NCBI RefSeq assembly: GCF_008704425.1
Contig: NZ_CP023696.1
Span: 5,186,501-5,250,500 of the forward strand
Origin: Streptomyces fradiae ATCC 10745 = DSM 40063
GTDB lineage: Bacteria; Actinomycetota; Actinomycetes; Streptomycetales; Streptomycetaceae
DNA: 64,000 nt
Reading direction: 5' to 3'
Below the pieces are notes generated by a model that searched no databases, was not told the origin of the DNA, and worked only from the letters and a program-made list of their open reading frames with translations. Below, piece after piece: positions 47,128 to 55,821 of the stretch. The translations under genes and the position numbers were made by a program. The number at the start of each line of letters is the position of its first letter. Position 1 is the first letter of the stretch.

Positions 47128-50100
47128 ATGCTGAACCCGTCCGAGCACTCGGCGCACGCCTACCCCGACCACTGGGAAGCCGACGTGGTGCTGCGCGACG
47201 GCGGCACCGCGCGGATCAGACCGATCACGACGGACGACGCCGGCCGTCTGGTCAGCTTCTACGAGCAGGTGTCGGACGAGTCGAAGTACTACAGGTTCTT
47301 CGCTCCCTATCCCCGGCTCTCCGCCAAGGACGTGCGCCATTTCACCCACCACGACTACGTGGACCGGGTGGGGCTCGCCGCCACCGTCGGAGGCGAGTTC
47401 ATCGCGACCGTCCGCTACGACCGGATCGACGCGGCGGGGCGCCCCGCGAGCGCGCCCGCCGACGAGGCGGAGGTCGCGTTCCTCGTCCAGGACGCCCACC
47501 AGGGCCGCGGGGTCGCCTCCGCGCTGCTGGAGCACATCGCCGCCGTCGCCCGGGAGCGCGGCATCAGGCGGTTCGCGGCGGAGGTGCTGCCCGCCAACAC
47601 CAAGATGATCAAGGTGTTCACGGACGCCGGGTACACCCAGAAGCGCCGCTTCGAGGACGGCGCGGTCCGCCTCCACCTCGACCTGGAGCCCACCGACCGC
47701 TCCCTGGCGGTGCAGCGCGCCCGCGAGCAGCGCGCCGAGGCGCGGTCCGTGCAGCGGCTCCTGGCCCCGGCCTCCGTCGCCGTCGTCGGCGCGGGCCGCG
47801 CTCCGGGCGGGGTCGGCCGCACGGTCCTGCGCAACCTCGTCGGCTCCGGGTTCACCGGCCGGGTCTACGCCGTGAACCGGGCCCTCCCGGAGGGCACGGC
47901 CACCCTGGACGGCGTACCCGCGTACCGGTCGGTCGGGGAGATCGGCGCCCAGCCCGCCGCGCCCGGCCGTCCCGCCTCCGACCGCCCCGACCGTCCCCGT
48001 GGCCCCGCCGACCACGTCGGCCCCACCGGCCCCACCGGCCCCACCGGTCCCACCGGTCCTGGTGGGGCGGGACGCCGCGGCGAGCCCGTCGACCTGGCCG
48101 TCATCGCCGTGCCCGCCGAGCACGTCCCGGACGCCGTCGCGGACTGCGGCGAGCACGGCGTGCGCGGCCTCGTCGTCCTGTCGGCCGGGTACGCGGAGAG
48201 CGGCCCCGAGGGGCGGGAGCGCCAGCGTGCCCTGGTGCGGCAGGCCCGCTCGTACGGGATGCGCGTCATCGGCCCCAACGCCTTCGGCGTGATCAACACC
48301 GCGGAGGGCGTACGGCTCGACGCCTCCCTCGCCCCGCAACTGCCGGCCGCCGGGCGCATCGGCCTGTTCACCCAGTCCGGCGCCATCGGCATCGCCCTGC
48401 TGTCGGGGCTGCACCGGCGCGGTGCGGGCGTGTCGTCGTTCGTCTCGGCGGGCAACCGGGCCGACGTCTCCGGCAACGACATCCTCCAGTACTGGTACGA
48501 GGACCCCGCCACGGACGTGGTCCTGCTGTACCTGGAGTCCATCGGCAACCCCCGCAAGTTCACCCGGCTGGCCCGCCGCACGGCCGCCGTCAAGCCGGTC
48601 GTCGTCGTCAAGGGCGCCAAGCACAGCGGCAGCGCGCCCCCCGGCCACGCGGTGCCCGTCACCCGCATCCCGCACGCCACGGTCTCGGCGCTGCTCCGGC
48701 AGGCCGGCGTCATCCGCGTGGACACGGTCACCGAACTGGTCGACGTGGGCCTGCTGCTCGCCGGCCAGCCCCTGCCGCGGGGGCCGCGCGTCGCGATCCT
48801 CGGCAACTCCGAGTCGCTCGGCCTCCTCACCTACGACGCCTGCCTCACCGAGGGGCTGCGGCCGCTGCCGCCCCGCGACCTGACCACGGCCGCGACGCCC
48901 GAGGACTTCCGCGCCGCGCTCGCCGAGGCCCTGCGGGACGACGGGTGCGACGCGGTGGTCGTCACGGCGATCCCGTCCGTGGGTCCGCAGGGCGCGGTGG
49001 AGCCGGGCGGCGAGGGCGGGGTGCTCGCCGCGGCCCTGCGCGAGGCCTGCACCGCCTCCCCGGCGAAGCCGGTGGTGGTGGTCCACGTCGAACTGGGCGC
49101 CCTCGCGGACGCGCTGGCCGCCGCCACCAGCACGGCCCCCGGCCGCAGGCCCCCGAGCACACCGGACCGGCCCGGGGGCCCGGACGCTGCGGCCTCGGGC
49201 CCGCAGGGCCCCGGCCCGGCGGCAGCGGCCGAGCCCGCGTACGAGCCGAGCGGCGCCCGCCCCATCGGAGCAGCCCCCGCAGCCTCCGCGACCACGGGCG
49301 GGGCCTCCGGCGCGGACGCGCCCGCCACCACCGCGTACGCGCCCCCCGCCACCGCGGACGCGCCCCCGGGCACGCCCGCGCCCCCCGCCGCCCCGGCCCC
49401 CGCCACGGGGGTCCGCGCGCCCGATGGCGGCCACATCCCGGCCTACCCCGCCGCCGAGCGGGCCGTCCGGGCCCTTGCCGAGGCCGTCCGGTACGCCGAG
49501 TGGCGCCGCGAGGCCGCCGAACCCGGCCGCGTACCGGAGTACGAGGGCATCGACGAGCCCGGCGCGGCCACCCTGATCGGACGCCTCCTCGGCACGGCCG
49601 CCCCCGAGGCCCCGGACAGCCCCGCCCGCCCCGAGGCGTCCGGCCGCCGCCCCGCGGGAGCCGAGGGACCCGCACGAGCCGACGGCCCCGACCGATCCGG
49701 CCGCCCCGACGGCCCCGACCGATCCGGCCGCCCCGACGGCCCCGGCGGAACCGGCCGTCCCGACCGATCCGGCCGTCCCGTGGCGGTGCCCGAGCGGGGG
49801 ATCACCCTCGCCCCGGACGACGCGCGCGAGCTGCTGGCCCGCTACGGCATCGCCGTACACCCCGTCCTCCCCGCCCCCGACCCCGACGCGGCCGTGCGCG
49901 CCGCCGCGCGGCTCGGCTACCCGGTCGCCCTCAAGACCACCGCGCCGCACCTGCGCCACCGCCCCGACCTCGGCGGCGTCCGGCTCGACCTCGCCACCGA
50001 GCAGCAGCTGCGCACCGCGTACGCCGAGCTCACCGAGGCGCTGGGCCGCCCCGCCGAGCTGCGGCCGGTCGTCCAGGCGATGGTGCCGCGCGGCGTGGAC

Positions 50101-50484
50101 ACCGTCGTCCGGGCGGCGCTCGACCCGGCGGTCGGCGCCGTGCTGTCCTTCGGCCTCGCGGGCGCCCCGTCCGAACTGCTCGGCGACACGGCGCACCGTC
50201 TCGTTCCGGCCACCGACCGCGACGTGGCCGAGCAGATCCGCGCCATCCGGACGGCGCCCCTGCTGTTCGGCTGGCGGGGCTCGGCCCCGGTCGACACCGC
50301 GGCCCTGGAGGAACTGCTGCTGCGGGTGTCACGCCTGGTCGACGACCACCCGGAGGTGGTCGCCGTCGCGCTGGAACCGGTCGTCGTCGCCCCGCGCGGC
50401 CTCGCGGTCCTCGACGCGACCGTACGGCTCGCCCCGCCGGCGGCCCGCACCGACCTGGGCCCCCGCCGCCTCCCCAGCTACTGA
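47128..50484 (+). CDS. patA: Protein acetyltransferase: N-terminal GNAT plus NDP-forming acyl-CoA synthetase-like region
   Basis: 1118 aa. The GNAT domain (about 15-190) has the acetyl-CoA loop VQDAHQGRGVASALLEH. Then come a CoA-binding Rossmann domain (VAVVGAGRAPGGVGRTVLRNL), a succinyl-CoA-synthetase-like ligase region (GRIGLFTQSGAIGIALLSG; GNSESLGLLTYDACL), a long Ala/Pro-rich linker (about 670-890) and an ATP-grasp subdomain (ITLAPDDARELLARYGI). A collagen-like Gly-Pro-Thr run is at about 289-318, and a Gly-x-x Asp/Arg repeat near 852-885. This GNAT-first order is that of S. lividans PatA, which acetylates acyl-CoA synthetases. The transcript may be leaderless: TACCCT ends 6 nt before the ATG. 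Confidence 0.88.
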   Translation: MLNPSEHSAHAYPDHWEADVVLRDGGTARIRPITTDDAGRLVSFYEQVSDESKYYRFFAPYPRLSAKDVRHFTHHDYVDRVGLAATVGGEFIATVRYDRIDAAGRPASAPADEAEVAFLVQDAHQGRGVASALLEHIAAVARERGIRRFAAEVLPANTKMIKVFTDAGYTQKRRFEDGAVRLHLDLEPTDRSLAVQRAREQRAEARSVQRLLAPASVAVVGAGRAPGGVGRTVLRNLVGSGFTGRVYAVNRALPEGTATLDGVPAYRSVGEIGAQPAAPGRPASDRPDRPRGPADHVGPTGPTGPTGPTGPGGAGRRGEPVDLAVIAVPAEHVPDAVADCGEHGVRGLVVLSAGYAESGPEGRERQRALVRQARSYGMRVIGPNAFGVINTAEGVRLDASLAPQLPAAGRIGLFTQSGAIGIALLSGLHRRGAGVSSFVSAGNRADVSGNDILQYWYEDPATDVVLLYLESIGNPRKFTRLARRTAAVKPVVVVKGAKHSGSAPPGHAVPVTRIPHATVSALLRQAGVIRVDTVTELVDVGLLLAGQPLPRGPRVAILGNSESLGLLTYDACLTEGLRPLPPRDLTTAATPEDFRAALAEALRDDGCDAVVVTAIPSVGPQGAVEPGGEGGVLAAALREACTASPAKPVVVVHVELGALADALAAATSTAPGRRPPSTPDRPGGPDAAASGPQGPGPAAAAEPAYEPSGARPIGAAPAASATTGGASGADAPATTAYAPPATADAPPGTPAPPAAPAPATGVRAPDGGHIPAYPAAERAVRALAEAVRYAEWRREAAEPGRVPEYEGIDEPGAATLIGRLLGTAAPEAPDSPARPEASGRRPAGAEGPARADGPDRSGRPDGPDRSGRPDGPGGTGRPDRSGRPVAVPERGITLAPDDARELLARYGIAVHPVLPAPDPDAAVRAAARLGYPVALKTTAPHLRHRPDLGGVRLDLATEQQLRTAYAELTEALGRPAELRPVVQAMVPRGVDTVVRAALDPAVGAVLSFGLAGAPSELLGDTAHRLVPATDRDVAEQIRAIRTAPLLFGWRGSAPVDTAALEELLLRVSRLVDDHPEVVAVALEPVVVAPRGLAVLDATVRLAPPAARTDLGPRRLPSY

Positions 50485-50598
50485 CACGAGCCGGTGCGGG
50501 CCCCGCCCGCCCCGCGGGCCGCCGCCAGGCCCGCTCGGGCGCCGGGGCGCCGGCCGGCCCCGGTTTCCACAGCCGTCACCGGGGCTCCGGGCGCCCCG

Positions 50599-50604
50599 TA
50601 GGAT
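50599..50604 (+). promoter_or_regulatory. -10 box of a leaderless promoter for the DUF5998 gene
   Basis: TAGGAT ends 7 nt before the ATG at 50612, placing the transcription start at or next to the start codon. The -35 is not clear. Confidence 0.5.
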
Positions 50605-50611
50605 GGAGTCC

Positions 50612-51196
50612 ATGGCGAAGACCGGTACGACGACCCAGGGGCTGCGCGCGGCGATCGAGCGCAGCGGCTACTACCCGGCCCTCGTGGCCGAGGCGGTGGA
50701 GGCCGCCGTAGGCGGGGAGCCGATCGCGTCGTACCTCGTCCACCAGGAGACCACCTTCGACGCCAACGAGGTCCGGCGGCACGTGACGGTCCTCGTCCTC
50801 ACCGCCACGCGCTTCATCGTCAGCCACACCGACGAGCAGAACGCCGACACGACCTCCCCGACGCCCTACGCGACCACGTCCACCGAGTCCGTGAAGCTCG
50901 GCCGGATCTCGTCGGTCGTCGTCAGCCGCGTCGTCGCGAACCCGGAGTCGTACCAGCCCGGCACGCTCCCGCGCGAGATCGTCCTCACGGTCGGCTGGGG
51001 CGCGGTCTCCCGCATCGACCTGGAGCCCGCCGCCTGCGGCGACCCGAACTGCGACGCCGACCACGGCTACACGGGCAACTCCACCGCCGACGATCTGAGC
51101 CTGCGCGTCAGCGAGGCCGGCGACGGCCCCGAGACGGTCCGCCAGGCCCTCCACTTCGCCCAGGCCCTCTCCGAGGCCACCGCGGCCACCCGCTGA
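50612..51196 (+). CDS. DUF5998 family protein
   Basis: 194 aa, conserved in actinobacteria, function unknown. Visible: an N-terminal helix (LRAAIERSGYYPALVAEAVEAAVGGE), a beta-rich core (VTVLVLTATRFIVSHTDE, EIVLTVGWGAVSRIDLEPAACGDPNCDADHGYTG) with a Cys-x4-Cys-Asp-His cluster that could bind a metal, and a C-terminal helix. The ATG 50612 is preferred over 50603 because a -10 lies 7 nt before it. Its stop overlaps the next gene's start (TGATG), so the two are translationally coupled. Confidence 0.82.
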   Translation: MAKTGTTTQGLRAAIERSGYYPALVAEAVEAAVGGEPIASYLVHQETTFDANEVRRHVTVLVLTATRFIVSHTDEQNADTTSPTPYATTSTESVKLGRISSVVVSRVVANPESYQPGTLPREIVLTVGWGAVSRIDLEPAACGDPNCDADHGYTGNSTADDLSLRVSEAGDGPETVRQALHFAQALSEATAATR

Positions 51197-52401
51197 TGGC
51201 CCAGCCGACGACCACGGCCGCCGCCTGGCCCGACGAGCCCGAGCCGCTGTCCCTCGACACGGCTCCCGTCCCCGCCTACGGCTCGGGCTCCCTCGCCGAC
51301 CTGCTGCCGACGCTCGCCGCCGGCCTCGGCGTGCCGGGTTTCGAGCCGCTGATCTCCGAGCTGGCCCCGGCCGACCGGATCTGCGTCTTCCTCATCGACG
51401 GCCTCGGCTGGGAGCAGGTCCGGGCGCACCCGGCGGAGGCCCCGTTCCTCGCCTCGCTCCTCGGCACCTCGCGCGGCGGCACGGGCCGGCCCCTCACGTC
51501 CGGCTTCCCCGCCACCACGGCGACCTCCCTCGCCTCGGTCGGCACGGGCCGGCCGCCCGGCGAGCACGGCCTGACCGGCTACACCGTCCGCGACCCGGAC
51601 ACCGGCCAGCTGATGAACCAGCTCCGCTGGCGCCCCTGGACACCGCCGCACGTGTGGCAGCCGTACCCCACGGTCTTCGAGCTGGCCGACGCGGCGGGCG
51701 TCCACACGGCGCAGGTGTCGTCCCCGGCGTTCCAGGACACGCCGCTCACCAAGGTCGCGCTCAGCGGCGGCACGTTCCACGGGCGGCTCTCCGGCGAGGA
51801 GCGCATGGACCTCGCCGCCCGCCGGCTCGCCGAAGCCGACCGCGCCCTGGTCTACACGTACTACAGCGAGGTCGACGGGGCGGGCCACCGCTTCGGCGTG
51901 GACTCCGACGCCTGGCGCGGCCAGCTCATGCACGCCGACCAGCTGGTCCAGCGCCTCGCCGAGCAGCTTCCGGCGCGTTCCGCGCTGTACGTGACGGCCG
52001 ACCACGGCATGGTCGACATCCCGTTCGACGAGGAGTCGCGCATCGACTTCGACGAGGACTGGGAGCTGCGCGCCGGTGTCGCCCTGCTGGGCGGCGAGGG
52101 CCGGGCCCGCCACGTGTACGCCGTACCGGGCGCCGAGGCCGACGTGCTGGCCGTCTGGCGCGAGGTGCTGGGCGACCGCTTCTGGGTCGCGGGCCGCGAG
52201 GAGGCCGTGGCGGCCGGCTGGTTCGGGCCGCACATCGACGAGCGCGTGTACGGCCGGATCGGCGACGTGGTGGCCGCCGCGCACGACGACGTGGCCCTGA
52301 CCGCGTCCCTCGCCGAGCCGCACGAGTCGGCGATGGCCGGGATGCACGGCTCCATGACGGCCGCCGAGCAGCTCGTCCCGCTGCTGGAAGTCCGCACGTA
52401 G
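51196..52401 (+). CDS. Alkaline-phosphatase-superfamily phosphodiesterase / nucleotide pyrophosphatase
   Basis: 401 aa. Metal and nucleophile motifs: FLIDGLGWEQV (first Asp), GFPATTATSLAS with Thr as the likely nucleophile, TYYSEVDGAGHRFG (Asp and His), TADHGM (Asp-His) and HESAMAGMHG near the C-terminus (His). Family members hydrolyse phosphodiester or pyrophosphate bonds with two Zn2+. No signal peptide, so it is cytoplasmic here. Coupled to the DUF5998 gene by TGATG overlap, which suggests a shared process. Confidence 0.88.
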   Translation: MAQPTTTAAAWPDEPEPLSLDTAPVPAYGSGSLADLLPTLAAGLGVPGFEPLISELAPADRICVFLIDGLGWEQVRAHPAEAPFLASLLGTSRGGTGRPLTSGFPATTATSLASVGTGRPPGEHGLTGYTVRDPDTGQLMNQLRWRPWTPPHVWQPYPTVFELADAAGVHTAQVSSPAFQDTPLTKVALSGGTFHGRLSGEERMDLAARRLAEADRALVYTYYSEVDGAGHRFGVDSDAWRGQLMHADQLVQRLAEQLPARSALYVTADHGMVDIPFDEESRIDFDEDWELRAGVALLGGEGRARHVYAVPGAEADVLAVWREVLGDRFWVAGREEAVAAGWFGPHIDERVYGRIGDVVAAAHDDVALTASLAEPHESAMAGMHGSMTAAEQLVPLLEVRT

Positions 52402-52507
52402 CACGCCTGCCCCTCGCCCGTCCCGAAGCCCCGCCCGCGCCGTCAGGCCCCGTACGCACCACCTCCGCGGCCCGTGCCCCGCAGACCCGAAAGGCCCTCA
52501 CTTCCCC

Positions 52508-53239
52508 ATGCCCGAGCTGGTGTTCTTCTCCGGAACCATGGACTGCGGAAAGAGCACCCTCGCTCTGCAGATCGAGCACAACCGGTCGGCGCGCGGCCTC
52601 CAGGGCATGATCTTCACCCGCAACGACCGGGCCGGCGCGGGCAAGCTGTCCTCCCGCCTCGGGCTGGTGACGGAGGCGGTCGAGGCGGCCGCGGAGTTCG
52701 ACTTCTACGCGTACCTGGTCGACCACCTGTCGCGCGGCGGCCGCTGCGACTACGTGATCGCGGACGAGGCGCAGTTCCTCGCCCCCGAGCAGATCGACCA
52801 GCTCGCGCGGGTGGTGGACGACCTGGAGCTGGACGTGTTCGCCTTCGGCATCACGACCGACTTCCGCTCCAAGCTGTTCCCGGGGTCCCAGCGGCTGGTG
52901 GAGCTGGCGGACCGGGTGGAGGTCCTCCAGGTCGAGGCGCTGTGCTGGTGCGGCGCGCGAGCCACGCACAACGCCCGCACGGTCGGCGGTGTGATGGTGG
53001 TCGAAGGCGCCCAGGTCGTCGTCGGGGACGTCAACGCGGGCAGCGAGGTGGGGTACGAGGTGCTGTGCAGGCGCCACCACCGGCGGAGGATGACGGCCGC
53101 CACCGCCCGCGCGGCCGCCCTGTCCCCGGACGTCCTGCCCGTGGAGCCGCCCGAGCCGCCGGCTCCCGTCCGCACCCGTCCTGCCGGGTCCGGGGCCGCC
53201 CCGGCCTCCACGGCGCACACCGCCCCGGCCACCCGGTAA
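52508..53239 (+). CDS. tdk: Thymidine kinase
   Basis: 243 aa type II thymidine kinase. P-loop SGTMDCGKST (8-17), DEAQFL, the lasso region, and a zinc site from ALCWCGARA plus the VLCRRHH segment. It phosphorylates thymidine for dTTP salvage. The last ~45 residues are a Pro/Ala-rich extension beyond the usual ~195-215 aa. ATG at 52508; the ribosome site AAAGG is about 12 nt upstream. Confidence 0.95.
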   Translation: MPELVFFSGTMDCGKSTLALQIEHNRSARGLQGMIFTRNDRAGAGKLSSRLGLVTEAVEAAAEFDFYAYLVDHLSRGGRCDYVIADEAQFLAPEQIDQLARVVDDLELDVFAFGITTDFRSKLFPGSQRLVELADRVEVLQVEALCWCGARATHNARTVGGVMVVEGAQVVVGDVNAGSEVGYEVLCRRHHRRRMTAATARAAALSPDVLPVEPPEPPAPVRTRPAGSGAAPASTAHTAPATR

Positions 53240-53306
53240 CCACCCGGCCCGGCACACCCGTGCGGCGTCCACCGCGCCCGCACCCGCCTGCCGCGCCCGG
53301 TCCGCC

Positions 53307-53537
53307 GGGCACCGCGCCCCCGAGGGACCGCGCCCCCGGGCATCGCGTCCGCGGACACCGCATCCTCGGGCGACCGCGCCCTCCGGGCATCGCGCCCCGG
53401 CGGACCGCGCCCTCCGGGCATCGCGCCCCGGGGGACCGCGCCCTCCGGGCAACGCGTCCCAGGGGACCGCGCTCTCGGGGGACGCATCCTCCGGGCACGC
53501 ACCCTCGGGCATCGAGCCCTGCGGGCACCGCGCCCCC
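53307..53537. repeat. Degenerate ~15-bp tandem repeat (about 15 units)
   Basis: Units resemble GGGCATCGCGCCCCC alternating with GGGACCGCGCCCTCC; two 30-bp units around 53375-53440 are nearly identical. It occupies the intergenic space between tdk and the convergent VOC gene (53240-53679). No gene is supported in it. Confidence 0.75.
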
Positions 53538-53679
53538 GGCGCCCGGGGCCCGCCCGCGGCCACCGCGCCCCGGCCGCCCGCCGCACCCCGCACGCCCCGG
53601 CCCCGCACGCCCCGGCCCCGCGTGCCCCGCCCGACCCGGCGGCCACCGCCGGCGACCGCAGCGCCCGGCGGGCCGCCGC

Positions 53680-54453
53680 TCAGCGCCCGCTCGACCGCAC
53701 GACCGTGAAGACGGCCCCCTCCGGGTCGGCCAGCGTCGCCCGCCGTCCCCCCGCACCGTCGCGGGGCGTGTCCAGCACGCGCCCGCCCAGTTCCGCCGCG
53801 CGGCGCGCGGCCGCGTCCGGGTCGGCCACCTCGAACCACGTCGTCCAGTGCGCCCCCCGGTCGCGCGGCAGGTCCCTGCCGAGGCCGCGCACCGACAGGG
53901 CGGGCCGCCCCGCCGCCGTCAGCACGACATGGTCCGGACCGTCCGAGGCGTCCGGCTCCGGCTCGTAGCCGAAGAGCGTCCGGTAGAACTTCACGGCCGG
54001 CTCGGCCTCGTACGTGAGCAGCTCGTACCAGACGGGTGTGCCCGGCCCGCCCGCCGCCGAGGTCCCGGCGAAGGCGGCGGCCTGCCACACCCCGAAGACC
54101 GCGCCCGACGGGTCGGAGCAGATCACCAGCCGCCCGGCGGCGCCCGCGTCGAGCGGGCCCACGGCGACCGTCCCGCCCGCGCAGCGGACCGACTCGGCCG
54201 TGCCGTCGGCGTCGTCGGAGGCCAGGTACACCGTCCAGGAGCCCGGCAGGCCGCGGTCGGCGGGCAGCAGGCCGATCCCCGCGACCTCCCGGCCGTCGAG
54301 CAGGGCGCGCGCGTACGGGCCGAGCCGCGGCGGGCCGGGCGCGAACTCCCAGCCGAACAGCTCCCCGTAGAACTCGCGCGTCGCGTCAAGGCCGTGCACC
54401 ATCAAGCTCACCCAGCAGGGTGAACCCGGCTCGCGCCGGGTCGCCTCGGTCAT
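53680..54453 (-). CDS. VOC-family protein with two glyoxalase-like domains
   Basis: 257 aa. Two VOC repeats: CWVSLMVHGLDATREFYGELFGWEF...SDPSGAVFGVWQ and VWYELLTYEAEPAVKFYRTLFGYE...ADPEGAVFTVV. The family holds a metal-dependent active site for dioxygenase, glyoxalase or resistance functions, and many two-domain actinobacterial members are unassigned. The ATG at 54453 follows GAGGAG at 9 nt. Convergent with tdk across a minisatellite. Confidence 0.88.
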   Translation of the reverse strand: MTEATRREPGSPCWVSLMVHGLDATREFYGELFGWEFAPGPPRLGPYARALLDGREVAGIGLLPADRGLPGSWTVYLASDDADGTAESVRCAGGTVAVGPLDAGAAGRLVICSDPSGAVFGVWQAAAFAGTSAAGGPGTPVWYELLTYEAEPAVKFYRTLFGYEPEPDASDGPDHVVLTAAGRPALSVRGLGRDLPRDRGAHWTTWFEVADPDAAARRAAELGGRVLDTPRDGAGGRRATLADPEGAVFTVVRSSGR

Positions 54454-54690
54454 CGTCACATTCTCCTCGGACCATCGTCGTGGCCGTGCGGGGGACCGGG
54501 CGCGGACCCGCGTCGGCGCCGCGGCCCCACGCCTCGTCAGATGCTGGCACCGCAGCTCGGGCGGTACGCCCCGGCCGCGCCGTGGATTGGCGCGATCCCG
54601 CAGGAGGATGCCCGAAAATTCCGCGTCCCATCCCGGCATTTCGCCGTGAGTCCTCCCGGCAGGGCCGGTGTCTGCGCGAGGATGGCACGT

Positions 54691-55554
54691 ATGAACCGCA
54701 GCACAAGCACCGACTCGCACCCCCTGGTCTCCGCCGAGGAGCTCGCCGCCGAGCTCGCCGCCCCGGCGGCCGGCCGGGCGGCACCCGTCCTGCTGGACGT
54801 CCGCTACGAGATGGGCGGCCCGCCCGGGCGTCCCGCGTACGAGGCGGGGCACATCCCCGGCGCCGTGTACGTGGACCTCGACACGGAGCTGGCCGGGCCG
54901 CCCGGGGACGGGGGCCGCCACCCGCTGCCGGACCTCGGCGTGTTCGGCGCGGCGATGCGCGCGGCCGGCGTGTCGTCCGGGTCGCGGGTCGTCGTGTACG
55001 ACGGCGGTCAGGGCTGGGCGTCGGCGCGGGCGTGGTGGCTGCTGCGCTGGGCGGGGCACCGGGAGGTGCGGGTGCTGGACGGCGGGCTGGCGGCGTGGCG
55101 GGGCGCGCTGTCGACGGCGGTGGTGGAGCCGGTGCCGGGCGACTTCGCCCCCGTACCGGGCGGGATGCCGCTGCTGGACGCGGACGGGGCGGCGGCGCTG
55201 GCCCGCGACGGGCTGCTGCTGGACGCGCGGGCGGGGGAGCGGTACCGGGGCGAGGTGGAGCCGATCGACGCGGTGGCCGGGCACATCCCGGGCGCGGTGT
55301 CGGCGCCGACGGCGGGGAACGTGACGGAGGACGGCCGGTTCCTGGCGCCGGAGGCGCTGGCGGCGCGGTTCAAGGAGCTGGGGGTCTGGGACGCCCCGCA
55401 GGTGGGGGTCTACTGCGGTTCGGGCGTGTCGGCGGCCCACGAGGTGCTGGCGCTGGAGGCGGCGGGCGTACGGGCGGCGCTGTACGCGGGCTCGTGGTCG
55501 GAGTGGACGCTGGACCCGTCCCGCCCCGTGGCCACGGGCCCCGACCGGGGCTGA
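54691..55554 (+). CDS. Thiosulfate / 3-mercaptopyruvate sulfurtransferase (two rhodanese domains)
   Basis: 287 aa. The N-terminal inactive rhodanese repeat contains LLDVRYEM...GHIPGAVYVDLDTEL and VVVYDGGQGWASARAWWLLRW. The C-terminal repeat has LLDARAGERYRGEVEP, AGHIPGAVSAPT and the active loop YCGSGVSA with the catalytic Cys; a C-G-S-G-V type loop leans towards 3-mercaptopyruvate. It transfers sulfane sulfur to cyanide or thiols. Start 54691; ATG 54682 is also possible. Confidence 0.9.
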   Translation: MNRSTSTDSHPLVSAEELAAELAAPAAGRAAPVLLDVRYEMGGPPGRPAYEAGHIPGAVYVDLDTELAGPPGDGGRHPLPDLGVFGAAMRAAGVSSGSRVVVYDGGQGWASARAWWLLRWAGHREVRVLDGGLAAWRGALSTAVVEPVPGDFAPVPGGMPLLDADGAAALARDGLLLDARAGERYRGEVEPIDAVAGHIPGAVSAPTAGNVTEDGRFLAPEALAARFKELGVWDAPQVGVYCGSGVSAAHEVLALEAAGVRAALYAGSWSEWTLDPSRPVATGPDRG

Positions 55555-55700
55555 CCCGGCGGCCGACCTCCCTGGGCGGCTGCTCGGGCGCGGGCGAGGC
55601 GGAGGCGGCAGCGCGTGTCCCCGCCGCCGCCCGTCCCGGCGTGAGCGTCCTCGCGGCGGAGAGGCGCCCGGTCTGATGCGGGCGCCCGGTCAGAATCACG

Positions 55701-55770
55701 CCGACAGCCGACAGCCGACAGCCGACAGCCGACAGCCGACAGCCGACAGCCGACAGCCGACAGCCGACAG
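55701..55770. repeat. Ten perfect tandem copies of the heptamer CCGACAG
   Basis: Exactly 70 bp, no mismatch, in the 267-bp gap between the rhodanese gene and the 3' end of sepH (convergent). The unit length is not a multiple of three. Confidence 0.97.
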
Positions 55771-55821
55771 CCGGGAACGAGCCGTGAAGGGGCCCGGCCC
55801 CTCCTCCCGGCCCGGCCTCGG

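Noticed and set aside
47035..50196. 1053-aa open frame antisense to patA
   Set aside because: Low-complexity shadow of a very high G+C coding strand, with no motif and no ribosome site.
53031..53756. Repeat-coded protein over the 15-bp minisatellite
   Set aside because: All frames stay open because of G+C content. It overlaps the tdk and VOC 3' ends and has no start signal.
55701..55770. CRISPR-like array
   Set aside because: Heptamers without spacers are a simple tandem repeat; no cas genes in the window.
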